Shown here one piece after another: positions 24,980 through 33,316 of a DNA stretch of 39,489 bases (the stretch's first letter is position 1; the number at the start of each line of letters is the position of its first letter). The notes beneath the pieces were generated by a model that saw only the letters and a program-made list of their open reading frames with translations, made no database searches and was not told the origin of the DNA. The translations under genes and the position numbers were made by a program. The DNA comes from Rhodothermales bacterium (GTDB lineage: Bacteria; Bacteroidota; Rhodothermia; Rhodothermales; Bin80): assembly GCA_022821385.1 (NCBI GenBank), contig JAJEDR010000024.1, positions 1 to 39,489 on the forward strand, written 5' to 3'.

Positions 24980-27094
24980 TCAGCGTACGATTAACGGTCG
25001 TGTCACCTGTCTGTCATCGGTGACGAGCCGCAAAAAATACATTCCTCCTGATAGCTTCCCTGTGGCCAATTGTAAGCTATGGGAGCCACCTGCTTGGATT
25101 GCGTCCAGCACACTGATCACCTTACGTCCAAGAAGGTCATGGACTGACAACTGGACCCGGCTCGCTTTCGAAAGCGCGTATTCGATCGTGGTGAACGCTC
25201 CCGCAGGATTCGGATAGTGCGTAAAAGTCGCTGGGATCTCTGAACTTGGAGGACGTTCCGTCTCCAATGCTGTAGCCGTGGCATCCCATAAACTGAGGCC
25301 TAATTCTCCAGCCGACGCGATGAAGCGTTCATCCCCGGAAATGGCTATCGAGTGAACAGGGTATCCATGGTTTAGCCGGTCTATCTCCAGCCCTGTAGCC
25401 ACATCCCACAGACGGATCGTTTTGTCAGTTGACCCAGAAATCAGCTGTGCACCGTCCTGTGCAAATATTACGGCCCTAACGCCACCTGCATGCCCTTCAA
25501 AGCGTCGCACTTCCTGCCCCGTGGCCACATCCCACAGACGAATCGTTTTGTCCCATGATCCCGAGGCCAGCTGTGTGCCGTCCGGTGAAAATACTACAGA
25601 GAGAACTATATGTGTATGCCCTACAAAGAGTTGCAACTGTTGTTGTGTGGCTATATCCCACAGACGGATCTTAGAGTCCCCTGAACCAGAGGCCAACCGC
25701 GTGCCGTCCGGTGAAAAAACCACGGAATAAACCCTATTCACATTCCTTACAAAGCGTCGCAATGTTTGCCCAGTGGCCACCTCCCTGAGACGGATCGTCT
25801 CGTCCAATGATCCCGAGGCCAACTGCGTGCCGTCCGGTGAAAATATTACGGAATTAACCCAATTAGTATGTCCTTGAAAGCGCCGCACTTGCTGCCCCGT
25901 GGCCACATCCCAGAGACGGACAGTCAAGTCCTCTGATCCAGAGGCTAGCTGCGTGCCGTCCGGTGAAAATGCTACAGAACGAACCGAAGCCCAATGCCCT
26001 TCAAAGCGTCGCACTTCCTGCCCCGTAGCCACATCCCACAGTCGGATCGTCCGATCGAATGATCCAGAAGCCAGCTGCATGCCGTCCGGTGAAAATACCA
26101 CGGAATAAAGCCGAGCTACTTGCCCTTCAAAGTACCGTATTTTCTGTCCCGTGGTCACGTCCCACAGACTGATTCTCCAGTCCCCTCCCCCGAAGGCCAA
26201 TTGCGTGCCATCAGGTGAAAACACTACAGATCGAGGATTACTATGCCGGAAAGGGTGGCCATGCCGCTCCTGTCCTGTGGCCACATCAAACAGACGGTTA
26301 TACAAATCCCCGACAGAGACCAGCAGCGTGCCGTCCGGTGAAAACGCTACAGAACGAACCACATCGAGAAGCCCATCATAGCGCTGCAATTCCTGTCCCG
26401 TGGTCACATCCCACAGAAGGACCGTACCGTCCCCTGCTCCAGAAGCCAGCTGCTTGCCGTCCGGTGAATATGCCACAGAAGTAACCCCACCTGTATAGCC
26501 CCACATAAAGGGCCGCACTTTCTGCCCCGTGGCCACATCCCAGAGACCGGTCCTTCCGTCCCCTGATCCAGAGGCCAGCCGCTTGCCGTCCGGCGAAAAT
26601 GCTACAGAAAGAACCCCATCGTTATGCCCTTCAAAGCGCCGCACTTCCTGCCCCGTGGCCACATTCCACAGACGGATCGACCCGTCCCATGATCCAGACG
26701 CCAGCAGCGTACCATTCGGTGAAAATGCCACGGAAAAAACAGCCCTATTATGTCTTTCGAAGCGGCGTAATTCCTGCCCCGTTGCCACATTCCACAGGCG
26801 GATCGTATGGTCATGTGACCCGGAAGCCAACTGCGTGCCGTCTGGTGAAAATACTACGGAACTAACCCTATCTGTGTGCTCTTCAAAGCGCCGTACTGCC
26901 TGCCCTGTTGCCACATCCCACAGACGGATTGTTTTGTCATCTGATGAAGAGGCCAACTGCCTACCGTCCGGTGAAAATGCTACAGAATAAACAGTCGAAG
27001 TGTGTCCTGCATGGTCAATCGTCCAAATTGGCTGTCCCGCAGCTGGTGCAGACAATGCAAACGTTAGCAAAACGATTCCGTACCTCATATTCAT
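24980..27094 (-). CDS. Secreted double WD40 propeller with T9SS tail (copy C)
   Basis: A 704-residue paralogue with signal peptide (about 1-20), 14 WD40 repeats and a T9SS type A sorting tail (YPNPAGAFTTIEY through PLIVR). Repeats 1-6 are almost the same as in copy A at protein and DNA level. Repeats 8-13 have an independent set of variable residues (F-D-R, E-D-L, L-D-E, G-D-S, W-D-K, T-D-K). It lacks the WIGP blade of A and B, yet blade number is still 14. Its upstream sequence is unrelated to that of A and B. It is the right-hand copy of the array. Function as for the paralogues: a secreted binding surface is inferred. Confidence 0.9.
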   Translation of the reverse strand: MNMRYGIVLLTFALSAPAAGQPIWTIDHAGHTSTVYSVAFSPDGRQLASSSDDKTIRLWDVATGQAVRRFEEHTDRVSSVVFSPDGTQLASGSHDHTIRLWNVATGQELRRFERHNRAVFSVAFSPNGTLLASGSWDGSIRLWNVATGQEVRRFEGHNDGVLSVAFSPDGKRLASGSGDGRTGLWDVATGQKVRPFMWGYTGGVTSVAYSPDGKQLASGAGDGTVLLWDVTTGQELQRYDGLLDVVRSVAFSPDGTLLVSVGDLYNRLFDVATGQERHGHPFRHSNPRSVVFSPDGTQLAFGGGDWRISLWDVTTGQKIRYFEGQVARLYSVVFSPDGMQLASGSFDRTIRLWDVATGQEVRRFEGHWASVRSVAFSPDGTQLASGSEDLTVRLWDVATGQQVRRFQGHTNWVNSVIFSPDGTQLASGSLDETIRLREVATGQTLRRFVRNVNRVYSVVFSPDGTRLASGSGDSKIRLWDIATQQQLQLFVGHTHIVLSVVFSPDGTQLASGSWDKTIRLWDVATGQEVRRFEGHAGGVRAVIFAQDGAQLISGSTDKTIRLWDVATGLEIDRLNHGYPVHSIAISGDERFIASAGELGLSLWDATATALETERPPSSEIPATFTHYPNPAGAFTTIEYALSKASRVQLSVHDLLGRKVISVLDAIQAGGSHSLQLATGKLSGGMYFLRLVTDDRQVTRPLIVR

Positions 27095-27469
27095 GGTTTA
27101 AGGCTGCTGGAAAAAGGCGTTTGAGTCTTGGAGAAGAATGCTTTGGGGGTGTTATTTATTATTTCGCGAAGAGTGTAGGCGTAATCTTACCAGACCAACA
27201 GATAAAAGAGAGTTGGATCCTGTGATTGGCCGACGCAAAGAGGTTGTTTGAAGCAACTGCATCAATAAAATGTTGACCAAAGCCCATCTGTACGGTCGGT
27301 GTTTGAAATGACTAGGCATACAACTAAATCATAAATTGAAACGGCATAAACCTGCCAGAATTCGATAGCTATTCCGACAGTCTCCTAATATGAAAATATC
27401 ATCACGGCCCAAAATTGGAACGAATACCGACGGATAAGGGTTGCCTTAGGCGAAAACACCAAAACAACA
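27095..27469. other. Divergent intergenic region (WD40 copy C / NTF2-like gene)
   Basis: An AT-rich 375-base interval that must hold promoters in both directions. It is not homologous to the intervals upstream of the other two WD40 genes. I see no clear -33/-7 pair, tRNA, terminator or open frame of note. Confidence 0.4.
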
Positions 27470-27946
27470 ATGAAAAGAATCATTTATCTACTCGCTCTGG
27501 GTTTGATACTGTTAGCCTGTATGCCTTCTTCACCAGTGCAGGCGCAATCGGAAGAGGTTGACGAAGTTAGGGCGGTAATCGACCGTCTGTTTGATGGTAT
27601 GCGTGCGGGGGACAGTACGATGGTTCTGAGCGTGCTGCACGAATCCGCACTCATGGGGCGAGCAGGCGACCAGGGCTTCAGGGTCGGTCCACCCGATCAA
27701 TTTGTGCGTGCCGTCGGTACGCCGCATGACCAGGTATGGGATGAGCGGATATGGGATGTCCATATCTCGATTGATGGCCGCCTGGCTTCTGCCTGGATGG
27801 AATTCGCATTCTTTCTTGGCGAAAATATGAGCCACTGCGGTGTGAACTCAATGCAGCTCTATCGGACTGATGAGGGGTGGAAAATCGTTTACCTGGCGGA
27901 CACTAATCGTCCGCCTACATGTGAGCCGCCAACAGACGGATCATAG
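27470..27946 (+). CDS. Exported NTF2-like (SnoaL/DUF4440-type) protein
   Basis: A 158-residue protein with an N-terminal export signal (KRIIYLLALGLILLACMP). LLAC could act as a lipobox, or cleavage could follow VQAQ. The mature part has the cone-shaped NTF2 pattern: a helical start (VRAVIDRLFDGMRAGDSTMVLSVLHE), then strands with WDVHISIDGRLASAWMEFAFF and a WKIVYLAD close. Such proteins are small-molecule binding or unknown-function domains in the periplasm. The leader is A-rich with no Shine-Dalgarno. Its stop lies three bases from the stop of the convergent purF gene. Confidence 0.75.
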   Translation: MKRIIYLLALGLILLACMPSSPVQAQSEEVDEVRAVIDRLFDGMRAGDSTMVLSVLHESALMGRAGDQGFRVGPPDQFVRAVGTPHDQVWDERIWDVHISIDGRLASAWMEFAFFLGENMSHCGVNSMQLYRTDEGWKIVYLADTNRPPTCEPPTDGS

Positions 27947-27961
27947 CGGTCAGTCGTAGGC
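27913..27961. terminator. Nested inverted repeat between convergent genes
   Basis: GCCTAC (27913-27918) pairs with GTAGGC (27956-27961), enclosing CCGC and GCGG. The structure spans the stop codons of the NTF2-like gene and purF. There is no T tract, so it is a weak candidate for a shared bidirectional terminator. Confidence 0.25.
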
Positions 27962-29446
27962 TTCCTTGCTGGCGCACATATCCACAGGTACGGGATACGT
28001 GCCAGTGAAGCATGCATCACAGTAGCCGTACGGACTGTCGTGGGCAGCGCGCACTGCTTTTTTTAGGCCCGCTACCGTGAGATAGGCTAGGGAGTCAACG
28101 CCGAGCCATTCCCCGATAGCCGTCACGTCGTCAAACTTGCTCGAAAGCAACTCTTCCTTACTGGGAAAATCCATGCCGTAGAAGCAGGGATTCATGACCG
28201 TAGGTGAGGCCACACGGAAGTGAACCTCTTTGGCACCGGCTTCCTTGATCATCTTCACCAGGAGTCTGGCTGTTGTGCCGCGCACGATTGAGTCGTCAAC
28301 CACCACAACAATACGGTCTTTGAGCAGGCCGTCAACTGTATTGAACTTGCATCGGACGCGCATTTCGCGACTATCCTGTCCCGGTGCAATGAAAGTTCGG
28401 CCAACGTAGTGGTTACGGATCAGACCGATGTCATATTTGCAGCGATATCCGAGTTTCTGGCATTCGCTTACGTAACCAAGGGTAGCAGTATTGGAAGAGT
28501 CAGGGACCGATACTACCAGGGGGGCTTTTTCTTCCGCAGGAACGCGTGGTACTGGAGCATCGTGTGCTAACTGTTTGCCAAACTTGCGACGCACCTTATC
28601 CACCATCTCCCCATATATACGTGAGTCTGGACGGGAAAAGTAGATGTACTCGAAAATGCATTGACTTACACCATGACGGCTGTTCAGACGCTCACTATGG
28701 AATTGCCCGGTTTTGCAAGCTTCACCGTTAATAGTGATAACCTCTCCCGGATCAATATCACGTACATACTCAGCGCCGATCATATCGAAGGCACAGGTTT
28801 CACTCGCGACACAATAGGCCATTGTGCCGTTTTCGTTTGAATTGCGCAGCCGTCCAAGTGCGAGAGGGCGAAATCCATTCGGATCCCGAACAGCAATAAG
28901 ACTGTCGTCTGTGAGCAGGGCCAGAGCATATCCGCCTTCCACCTGTGCGAGGGCATCCAGAATTTGATCAATCTGTCTGGTACGGCGGCTTTGTGCAATC
29001 AGGTGCAGGATAAGTTCTGTATCAGAGGTTGATTGAAACAGTGTGCCTCGCTCGCTGAAAGAAGCCCTGAGCTCGGTAACATTGGAAAGATTGCCGTTGT
29101 GAGCTATGGCAAGATTACCTCCGAGGTACTGAACATGGAGAGGCTGGATATTGGCACGCTTGACAGCGGACCCGCTGGTGGAGTAACGCGTATGGCCAAT
29201 AGCCGACGAACCGCTCAGCGGGTCGTCGAATAGCGCAGGATTGTCAAAGACATCCAGGACGAGCCCGAAATCTCGCACAGCAGACATGATACGACGCTGT
29301 CGACCGTGGTCAAAGGAAGATGTGACGATCCCGCAAGACTCCTGTCCTCTGTGCTGGAGGGCATGCAGACCGAAGTAGGTAAGTCGAGCAGCTTCAGGGG
29401 AATTAAAAATTCCAAAGACGCCGCAATGGTCACGTATGCTGTCCAT
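27950..29446 (-). CDS. purF: Amidophosphoribosyltransferase
   Basis: First committed step of purine synthesis: PRPP plus glutamine gives phosphoribosylamine. The 498-residue protein has an N-terminal Ntn glutaminase whose nucleophile, Cys8 (DHCGVFGIF), becomes N-terminal after propeptide removal. The C-terminal phosphoribosyltransferase domain carries the PRPP motif VVVVDDSIVRGTT. Cysteines in QCIFEYIYFSRPDS, NPCFYGMDFPS and GYCDACFTG match the [4Fe-4S] ligands of the B. subtilis-type enzyme, so it is probably an iron-sulfur form. It follows the CNNM/CBS gene by 68 bases on the same strand. Confidence 0.96.
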   Translation of the reverse strand: MDSIRDHCGVFGIFNSPEAARLTYFGLHALQHRGQESCGIVTSSFDHGRQRRIMSAVRDFGLVLDVFDNPALFDDPLSGSSAIGHTRYSTSGSAVKRANIQPLHVQYLGGNLAIAHNGNLSNVTELRASFSERGTLFQSTSDTELILHLIAQSRRTRQIDQILDALAQVEGGYALALLTDDSLIAVRDPNGFRPLALGRLRNSNENGTMAYCVASETCAFDMIGAEYVRDIDPGEVITINGEACKTGQFHSERLNSRHGVSQCIFEYIYFSRPDSRIYGEMVDKVRRKFGKQLAHDAPVPRVPAEEKAPLVVSVPDSSNTATLGYVSECQKLGYRCKYDIGLIRNHYVGRTFIAPGQDSREMRVRCKFNTVDGLLKDRIVVVVDDSIVRGTTARLLVKMIKEAGAKEVHFRVASPTVMNPCFYGMDFPSKEELLSSKFDDVTAIGEWLGVDSLAYLTVAGLKKAVRAAHDSPYGYCDACFTGTYPVPVDMCASKEAYD

Positions 29447-29514
29447 GCGAGCTCAGTCTGCACGTGATGGTCAATGGATTGTTAAATTCAGTGATTGTGC
29501 AGTGGTTTCAGATA

Positions 29515-30885
29515 TTACCGAATTATTCCGTTTGACTCTTCGGGAGCAGCCCGAATCCGAACGTGAACCAGCCGAATTCGGTTGTTTTCCACTTCATCTA
29601 CGGAGATTTCCATGCGGTCGTGTACGGTGGTATAACCCGGCTCGGGTATATCTCCGGCCAAGTGAAATATAAGGCCGCCCAATGTTTCAAATTCGTAGGT
29701 ATCGGTTGGCAGCGAAATGTTGGCCGCATCATTAAGATCGTCCAGATTTATTCGCGCATCAACCTTGTATTCGCGGTTGCCAAGGGGGGTGATCAGTGTG
29801 TCTCTGACTTCGTCATGCTCATCCTCCATTTCTCCAACCACTTCCTCCAGGACATCATCTAGGGTTACGAGTCCTGCAGTGCCGCCATATTCGTCTACCA
29901 CAATGGCCAGATGTGTTTTACGATGTTGGAAATCCTGGAGAAGGTCATCCAGTTTTCGGCCAAGCGGCACAAAAATAGGTGGCCTCATAAGATGGGTCCA
30001 ATCAATCGGGGCATCGGGCTGATTCACGAAGGGTAGCAGATCCTTGGCATAAACAACACCCTGAATATTGTCTAAGTGGTCCTTATAGAGGGGCAGTCGT
30101 GAATGTCCAGACAAACGAATTAATTCCAGGGCTTCTCTCAGGGAGGCGGTTATCGGAAGCGCCGAGATATCCAGGCGATTCACCATAATGGCACGAACCG
30201 TAGTTTCGCCGAAGTCAAGAAGTGACTGAATCCAGCCATGTTCATCTTCTTCCAGTGATCCATGGTCCTTGCCGATCTCAGCCATGACTCGCAGATCGTC
30301 AGAGGAAAGCAAATCTGATTGCTCATCTGCATTCCAGTTGCGATAAATTCCATGTATGCGAGTGGTCATACGTGCAAGGAGTGTAGTGACTGGGTACAGA
30401 GGCCATGAGACTATTTTAAGGGCTCCTGCTACACGACGGCTGTAAGTGATAGCATACCTGGAAGCAATCAGCTTGGGGGTGATTTCCGAGACAATAAGTA
30501 ACGTAAGGGTTAGTGCGACGACCTCCAGTGCAAAAACAATTTCGGGTCTTAGCCCCATAGTTCCTGCAACGCGTTCGGTCACCAATGCTGCAAGGATAGC
30601 AGCTGAGACGTTGATGAGTGTATTGAGCAGCAGAATGGTAACCAGGAGTCGGCGCGGGTTTTCTAGAAGAGAGAGCACGCGCAGACTTTGGCGGTCTTCA
30701 CGAGCAGCGAGGGTCTCGCGGTCAGTTGCACGGAGCGAAAAGAGTGCAACCTCAGCTCCTGACACAACTGCGCTGGCCAACAGCAGCAGCAGGAAGACAA
30801 CAATCTCGGTTGGCGATACTAGTGCACTGTGAGATTGGGCCAGCAGGCTCAGTGCAGCTATAGGGGAACCGTCAGGAGGTGCCAA
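29515..30885 (-). CDS. CNNM/CorC-type membrane protein with CBS pair
   Basis: A 456-residue protein. It has a DUF21/CNNM membrane domain (about 20-200, about four helices, beginning FLLLLLASAVVSGAEVALFSL), two CBS motifs (SGHSRLPLYKDHLDNIQGVV and HLAIVVDEYGGTAGLVTLDD) and a C-terminal CorC_HlyC domain (TYEFETLGGLIFHLAG). Relatives are called hemolysin C-like, CorC/MpfA Mg2+ efflux proteins or, in Bacteroidota, GldE. Mg2+ or other cation transport is likely. Without a neighbouring gldD I do not assign the gliding name. It lies 65 bases downstream of the NSS transporter gene. Confidence 0.88.
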   Translation of the reverse strand: MAPPDGSPIAALSLLAQSHSALVSPTEIVVFLLLLLASAVVSGAEVALFSLRATDRETLAAREDRQSLRVLSLLENPRRLLVTILLLNTLINVSAAILAALVTERVAGTMGLRPEIVFALEVVALTLTLLIVSEITPKLIASRYAITYSRRVAGALKIVSWPLYPVTTLLARMTTRIHGIYRNWNADEQSDLLSSDDLRVMAEIGKDHGSLEEDEHGWIQSLLDFGETTVRAIMVNRLDISALPITASLREALELIRLSGHSRLPLYKDHLDNIQGVVYAKDLLPFVNQPDAPIDWTHLMRPPIFVPLGRKLDDLLQDFQHRKTHLAIVVDEYGGTAGLVTLDDVLEEVVGEMEDEHDEVRDTLITPLGNREYKVDARINLDDLNDAANISLPTDTYEFETLGGLIFHLAGDIPEPGYTTVHDRMEISVDEVENNRIRLVHVRIRAAPEESNGIIR

Positions 30886-30950
30886 ACTGTGGAACGGTCT
30901 GGTGCATGCGAATCAGTCTTGGGGCCAAGCTACGGTCCGATGTGGCTTGG

Positions 30951-32342
30951 CTAGAAATATTGTCCGGTTACTAATATGAAAATGAGGACAGTTAGTACAG
31001 CCAAAGGGCAAATGACCTTGACCAGGAATCCAACTACCGGACCCCCTGGCATTGGGAATTTGCGGTCACCGCCGTCCTCGAGGGCTGCCAGCAGTTTAGG
31101 TACTCCCCACACCCATCCAACCGCCACGCAAATTAGAAATGCTCCTAGGCTCAGCGAGTAATTTCCCCAGACATTATTGTTTAGGGTTAGAAAGTCAAGT
31201 CCAAATGGAAGAATTCCGCCCTCTCCGCCCGAAAGCGCCGATACTGCACCGAAAGCAAGAGCTGACGGTACTGCCAGAGCAAAGCAGATTCCACAGACAA
31301 AAGTGGCAGCCCGGTTACGGGTCCATCCTTTCTCATCCACGAAATACGCAACAACTACTTCTAACAGGCTAACAGTGGAGGTGAGTGCGGCGATAGCCAG
31401 CAATGAGAAAAATGCTGTGGCAAATAGACCTCCCAAGGGCATCTGATTGAAGATGGTAGGCAGTACCACGAACACGAGGCCAGGTCCAGCACTGGGATCG
31501 GCATTCGCGAAGAAAAGAGCGGGGAAAATAATAAGACCTGCCAGTATGGCTATGCCGGTATCCGCAATTGCTACAAAAATTCCTGATTGCCAGAGATTCT
31601 CCCGTTTGGACATATAGGATCCGTAAGTAATCATGGCGCCCATACCCAAACTTAGACTAAACAATGCCTGCCCGAGTGCTCCCATAACAACATTCAAGCT
31701 AAGTTTGGACCAGTCCGGTGTAAAGAGATAGGTGAGCCCATCAATACCTGCGGGCAACGTAACAGCCCGAATGGCCAATAGAATCAGTAAAACAAAAAGT
31801 GCGGGCATCAAGAGCGTCGTCGCCCGTTCAATGCCCTTGGATATACCTCCTCGTACGACCACCAGCGTCAGCACTAGAAACAGGCCACACAGCAGAATGG
31901 GCCAGAGAGGATCTGCTACAAACTCCGTAAAGATTGCACCGCTCGTTTCGCCATCATGGGCTTGCGATAATTCTCCAGACACAGCTTTACCGAGATAGCC
32001 CACGGTCCATCCGGCGATAACCGAATAAAATGCAAGGATCCCCGCGCCGGTCACGACACCAAGTCCACCCACATACGGCCAGAATTTACCAGGGACCAGT
32101 GCCTTAAATGCTCCTACGGGGTTACGTTGAGAAGTGCGTCCCAGGGAGAGTTCAGCCAAAAGCACCGGTAGTCCGATTGCCAAAACGAAAATCAGATAAA
32201 TGAGGACGAATAGTCCTCCGCCACCTTCGGCCACGGAGTACGGAAAACGCCAGATATTTCCGAGTCCAATAGCACTTCCGGCAGCAGCCAGAATAAAGCC
32301 GAGACGGCCACTCCACTGTTCGCGACCATTAACTGATCCCAT
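30951..32342 (-). CDS. Sodium-dependent NSS-family transporter
   Basis: A 463-residue polytopic protein of the neurotransmitter:sodium symporter family (LeuT/MhsT fold), importing amino acids or related solutes with Na+. Helix 1 has the substrate/Na+ site motif GSAIGLGNIWRFPY, followed by the GGGGLFVLIYL region and LSLGR. SLSLGMGAMITYGSYM matches helix 6, the second half-helix site. About 11-12 hydrophobic segments are seen and the length is normal for bacterial members. The substrate cannot be read from sequence. A 237-base gap to ssb upstream should hold its promoter. Confidence 0.92.
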   Translation of the reverse strand: MGSVNGREQWSGRLGFILAAAGSAIGLGNIWRFPYSVAEGGGGLFVLIYLIFVLAIGLPVLLAELSLGRTSQRNPVGAFKALVPGKFWPYVGGLGVVTGAGILAFYSVIAGWTVGYLGKAVSGELSQAHDGETSGAIFTEFVADPLWPILLCGLFLVLTLVVVRGGISKGIERATTLLMPALFVLLILLAIRAVTLPAGIDGLTYLFTPDWSKLSLNVVMGALGQALFSLSLGMGAMITYGSYMSKRENLWQSGIFVAIADTGIAILAGLIIFPALFFANADPSAGPGLVFVVLPTIFNQMPLGGLFATAFFSLLAIAALTSTVSLLEVVVAYFVDEKGWTRNRAATFVCGICFALAVPSALAFGAVSALSGGEGGILPFGLDFLTLNNNVWGNYSLSLGAFLICVAVGWVWGVPKLLAALEDGGDRKFPMPGGPVVGFLVKVICPLAVLTVLIFILVTGQYF

Positions 32343-32579
32343 AGGTCCAAAATTTATTTGACTAATTGTGACAGATCACCCCGATATACATGCGAGAAGA
32401 TAGGGGAATTTAGTGCAAAGGGACAATATTGTTATATCACTTAATTGATGCGAGCATCTTTGCAGTCCGGTCTGATGGCAGGACTTACGGGACTCATTAT
32501 GTAGAGATCCAGTGACATGCGGACGCAGGCAATGGGTACTGGGAGTGCGGAGGCAATCCTTTAGATGCAGACTCCTGAT

Positions 32580-33200
32580 CTAGAAAGGCAGATCATCTTC
32601 CGGCACAATGGTCGTTGAAGGCGAACCGCCCGCTGATGCGGGGGATCCGCTTGGTGGTTGCGCGGGGGGAGGTTGTTGTACGGGAGGAGGCGACTGGTGC
32701 GGAGGTGCACCCGGTGAGGGTTGTGTATACCCACCTTGCTGTTGACCGTATCCACCGCTTTGTTGTTGTTGACCATATCCACCGCCCTGTTGCTGACCGT
32801 ATCCACCGCTCTGCTGCTGACCGTACCCAGCTGCTGGTGCCGGTTGTCCATAATTTCCTTCGTCCTCCAACGTAAAAGCGGTTCTAGCGTTTATTTCGGT
32901 CACCCATTTCGTTTCGCCTTGCTGGTTCTCGTACGAGCGGTTTTGAATTCTCCCCTCCACAAATACACGTGTGTTGGTACGCGCTCGGTTAGCCAAATCT
33001 TCCCCCTTCTTCCCCCAAACCACCACTGTGTGTGATGCCCTACTTTCTCCAGGGTCACCATCCCGGTTCACATAACTTTCTGTAGTTACCACACGTAATG
33101 TACAAATTGCTGTACCGCTCCCAAGATGGCGAAGCTCCGGATCCCGACTCAGTCGCCCAATCAGAACTACCTTGTTAATGCTTATATCTTGCAGGTTCAT
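32580..33200 (-). CDS. ssb: Single-stranded DNA-binding protein
   Basis: A 206-residue SSB that coats single-stranded DNA in replication and repair. The OB fold spans about residues 5-112 (NKVVLIGRLSRDPELRHLGSG, VVWGKKGEDLA, VFVEGRIQNRSYENQQG). The linker contains several GGYGQQQ units, then a Pro/Gln-rich stretch. The acidic tip ends EDDLPF, the site that binds partner proteins. Family members usually have a shorter or less regular linker. It is divergent from mazG. Confidence 0.95.
   Translation of the reverse strand: MNLQDISINKVVLIGRLSRDPELRHLGSGTAICTLRVVTTESYVNRDGDPGESRASHTVVVWGKKGEDLANRARTNTRVFVEGRIQNRSYENQQGETKWVTEINARTAFTLEDEGNYGQPAPAAGYGQQQSGGYGQQQGGGYGQQQQSGGYGQQQGGYTQPSPGAPPHQSPPPVQQPPPAQPPSGSPASAGGSPSTTIVPEDDLPF
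32727..32835 (-). repeat. Short tandem repeat coding for GGYGQQQ units in ssb
   Basis: About four to five copies of a 21-base unit, each coding GGYGQQQ with small changes, one with an extra CAA codon. The number of units could vary by slippage without shifting frame. It lies in the disordered linker, so length changes are probably tolerated. Confidence 0.8.
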
Positions 33201-33232
33201 TGCTCTTTGTGTTTTGGTCTTAGATTGTAACT

Positions 33233-33244
33233 TTTACGCGTAAA
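33233..33244. promoter_or_regulatory. 12-bp palindrome in the ssb-mazG divergent promoter region
   Basis: TTTACGCGTAAA is a perfect palindrome placed 33 bases upstream of the ssb ATG and 73 upstream of mazG. An AAACGT direct repeat follows it. A dimeric regulator site is possible; no known operator matches that I recognise. Confidence 0.3.
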
Positions 33245-33316
33245 CGTCGGAAACGTCCCACGACAAGATACGGTGCAGCACTTACTGGATAGGTCCAAAA
33301 ACCATCTTTATTTCCC

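Larger units (their letters stand above)
18463..27094 (-). repeat. Tandem triplication of WD40-gene units (~3.1 kb each)
   Basis: Three head-to-tail units: about 18463-21592, 21593-24709 and 24710-27094. Each begins with homologous 3' flank (a GTGC-rich segment, then AGCCTTCC-CGTCAAT-GACCAACTGC) followed by a WD40 gene on the minus strand. The first two units also share about 0.7-0.9 kb upstream of their genes (blocks such as AATGAGAGCTGATCAC and CCAGCGGCTGCTTCA). The third gene has unrelated DNA upstream, so it is the edge copy and probably has its own promoter. No transposase or terminal inverted repeats were seen. Confidence 0.85.

Noticed and set aside
18670..26990. Long plus-strand open frames opposite the WD40 genes with repeated Ser/Arg/Pro-rich peptides
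   Set aside because: They are antisense shadows: the ~126-base WD40 coding repeat keeps other frames open periodically. They have no family resemblance and no signal or start context.
18732..27094. Regular direct repeats with variable segments between them, resembling a CRISPR array
   Set aside because: The period is about 126 bases, the variable parts keep codon frame, and both encode WD40 blades; no cas genes are present.
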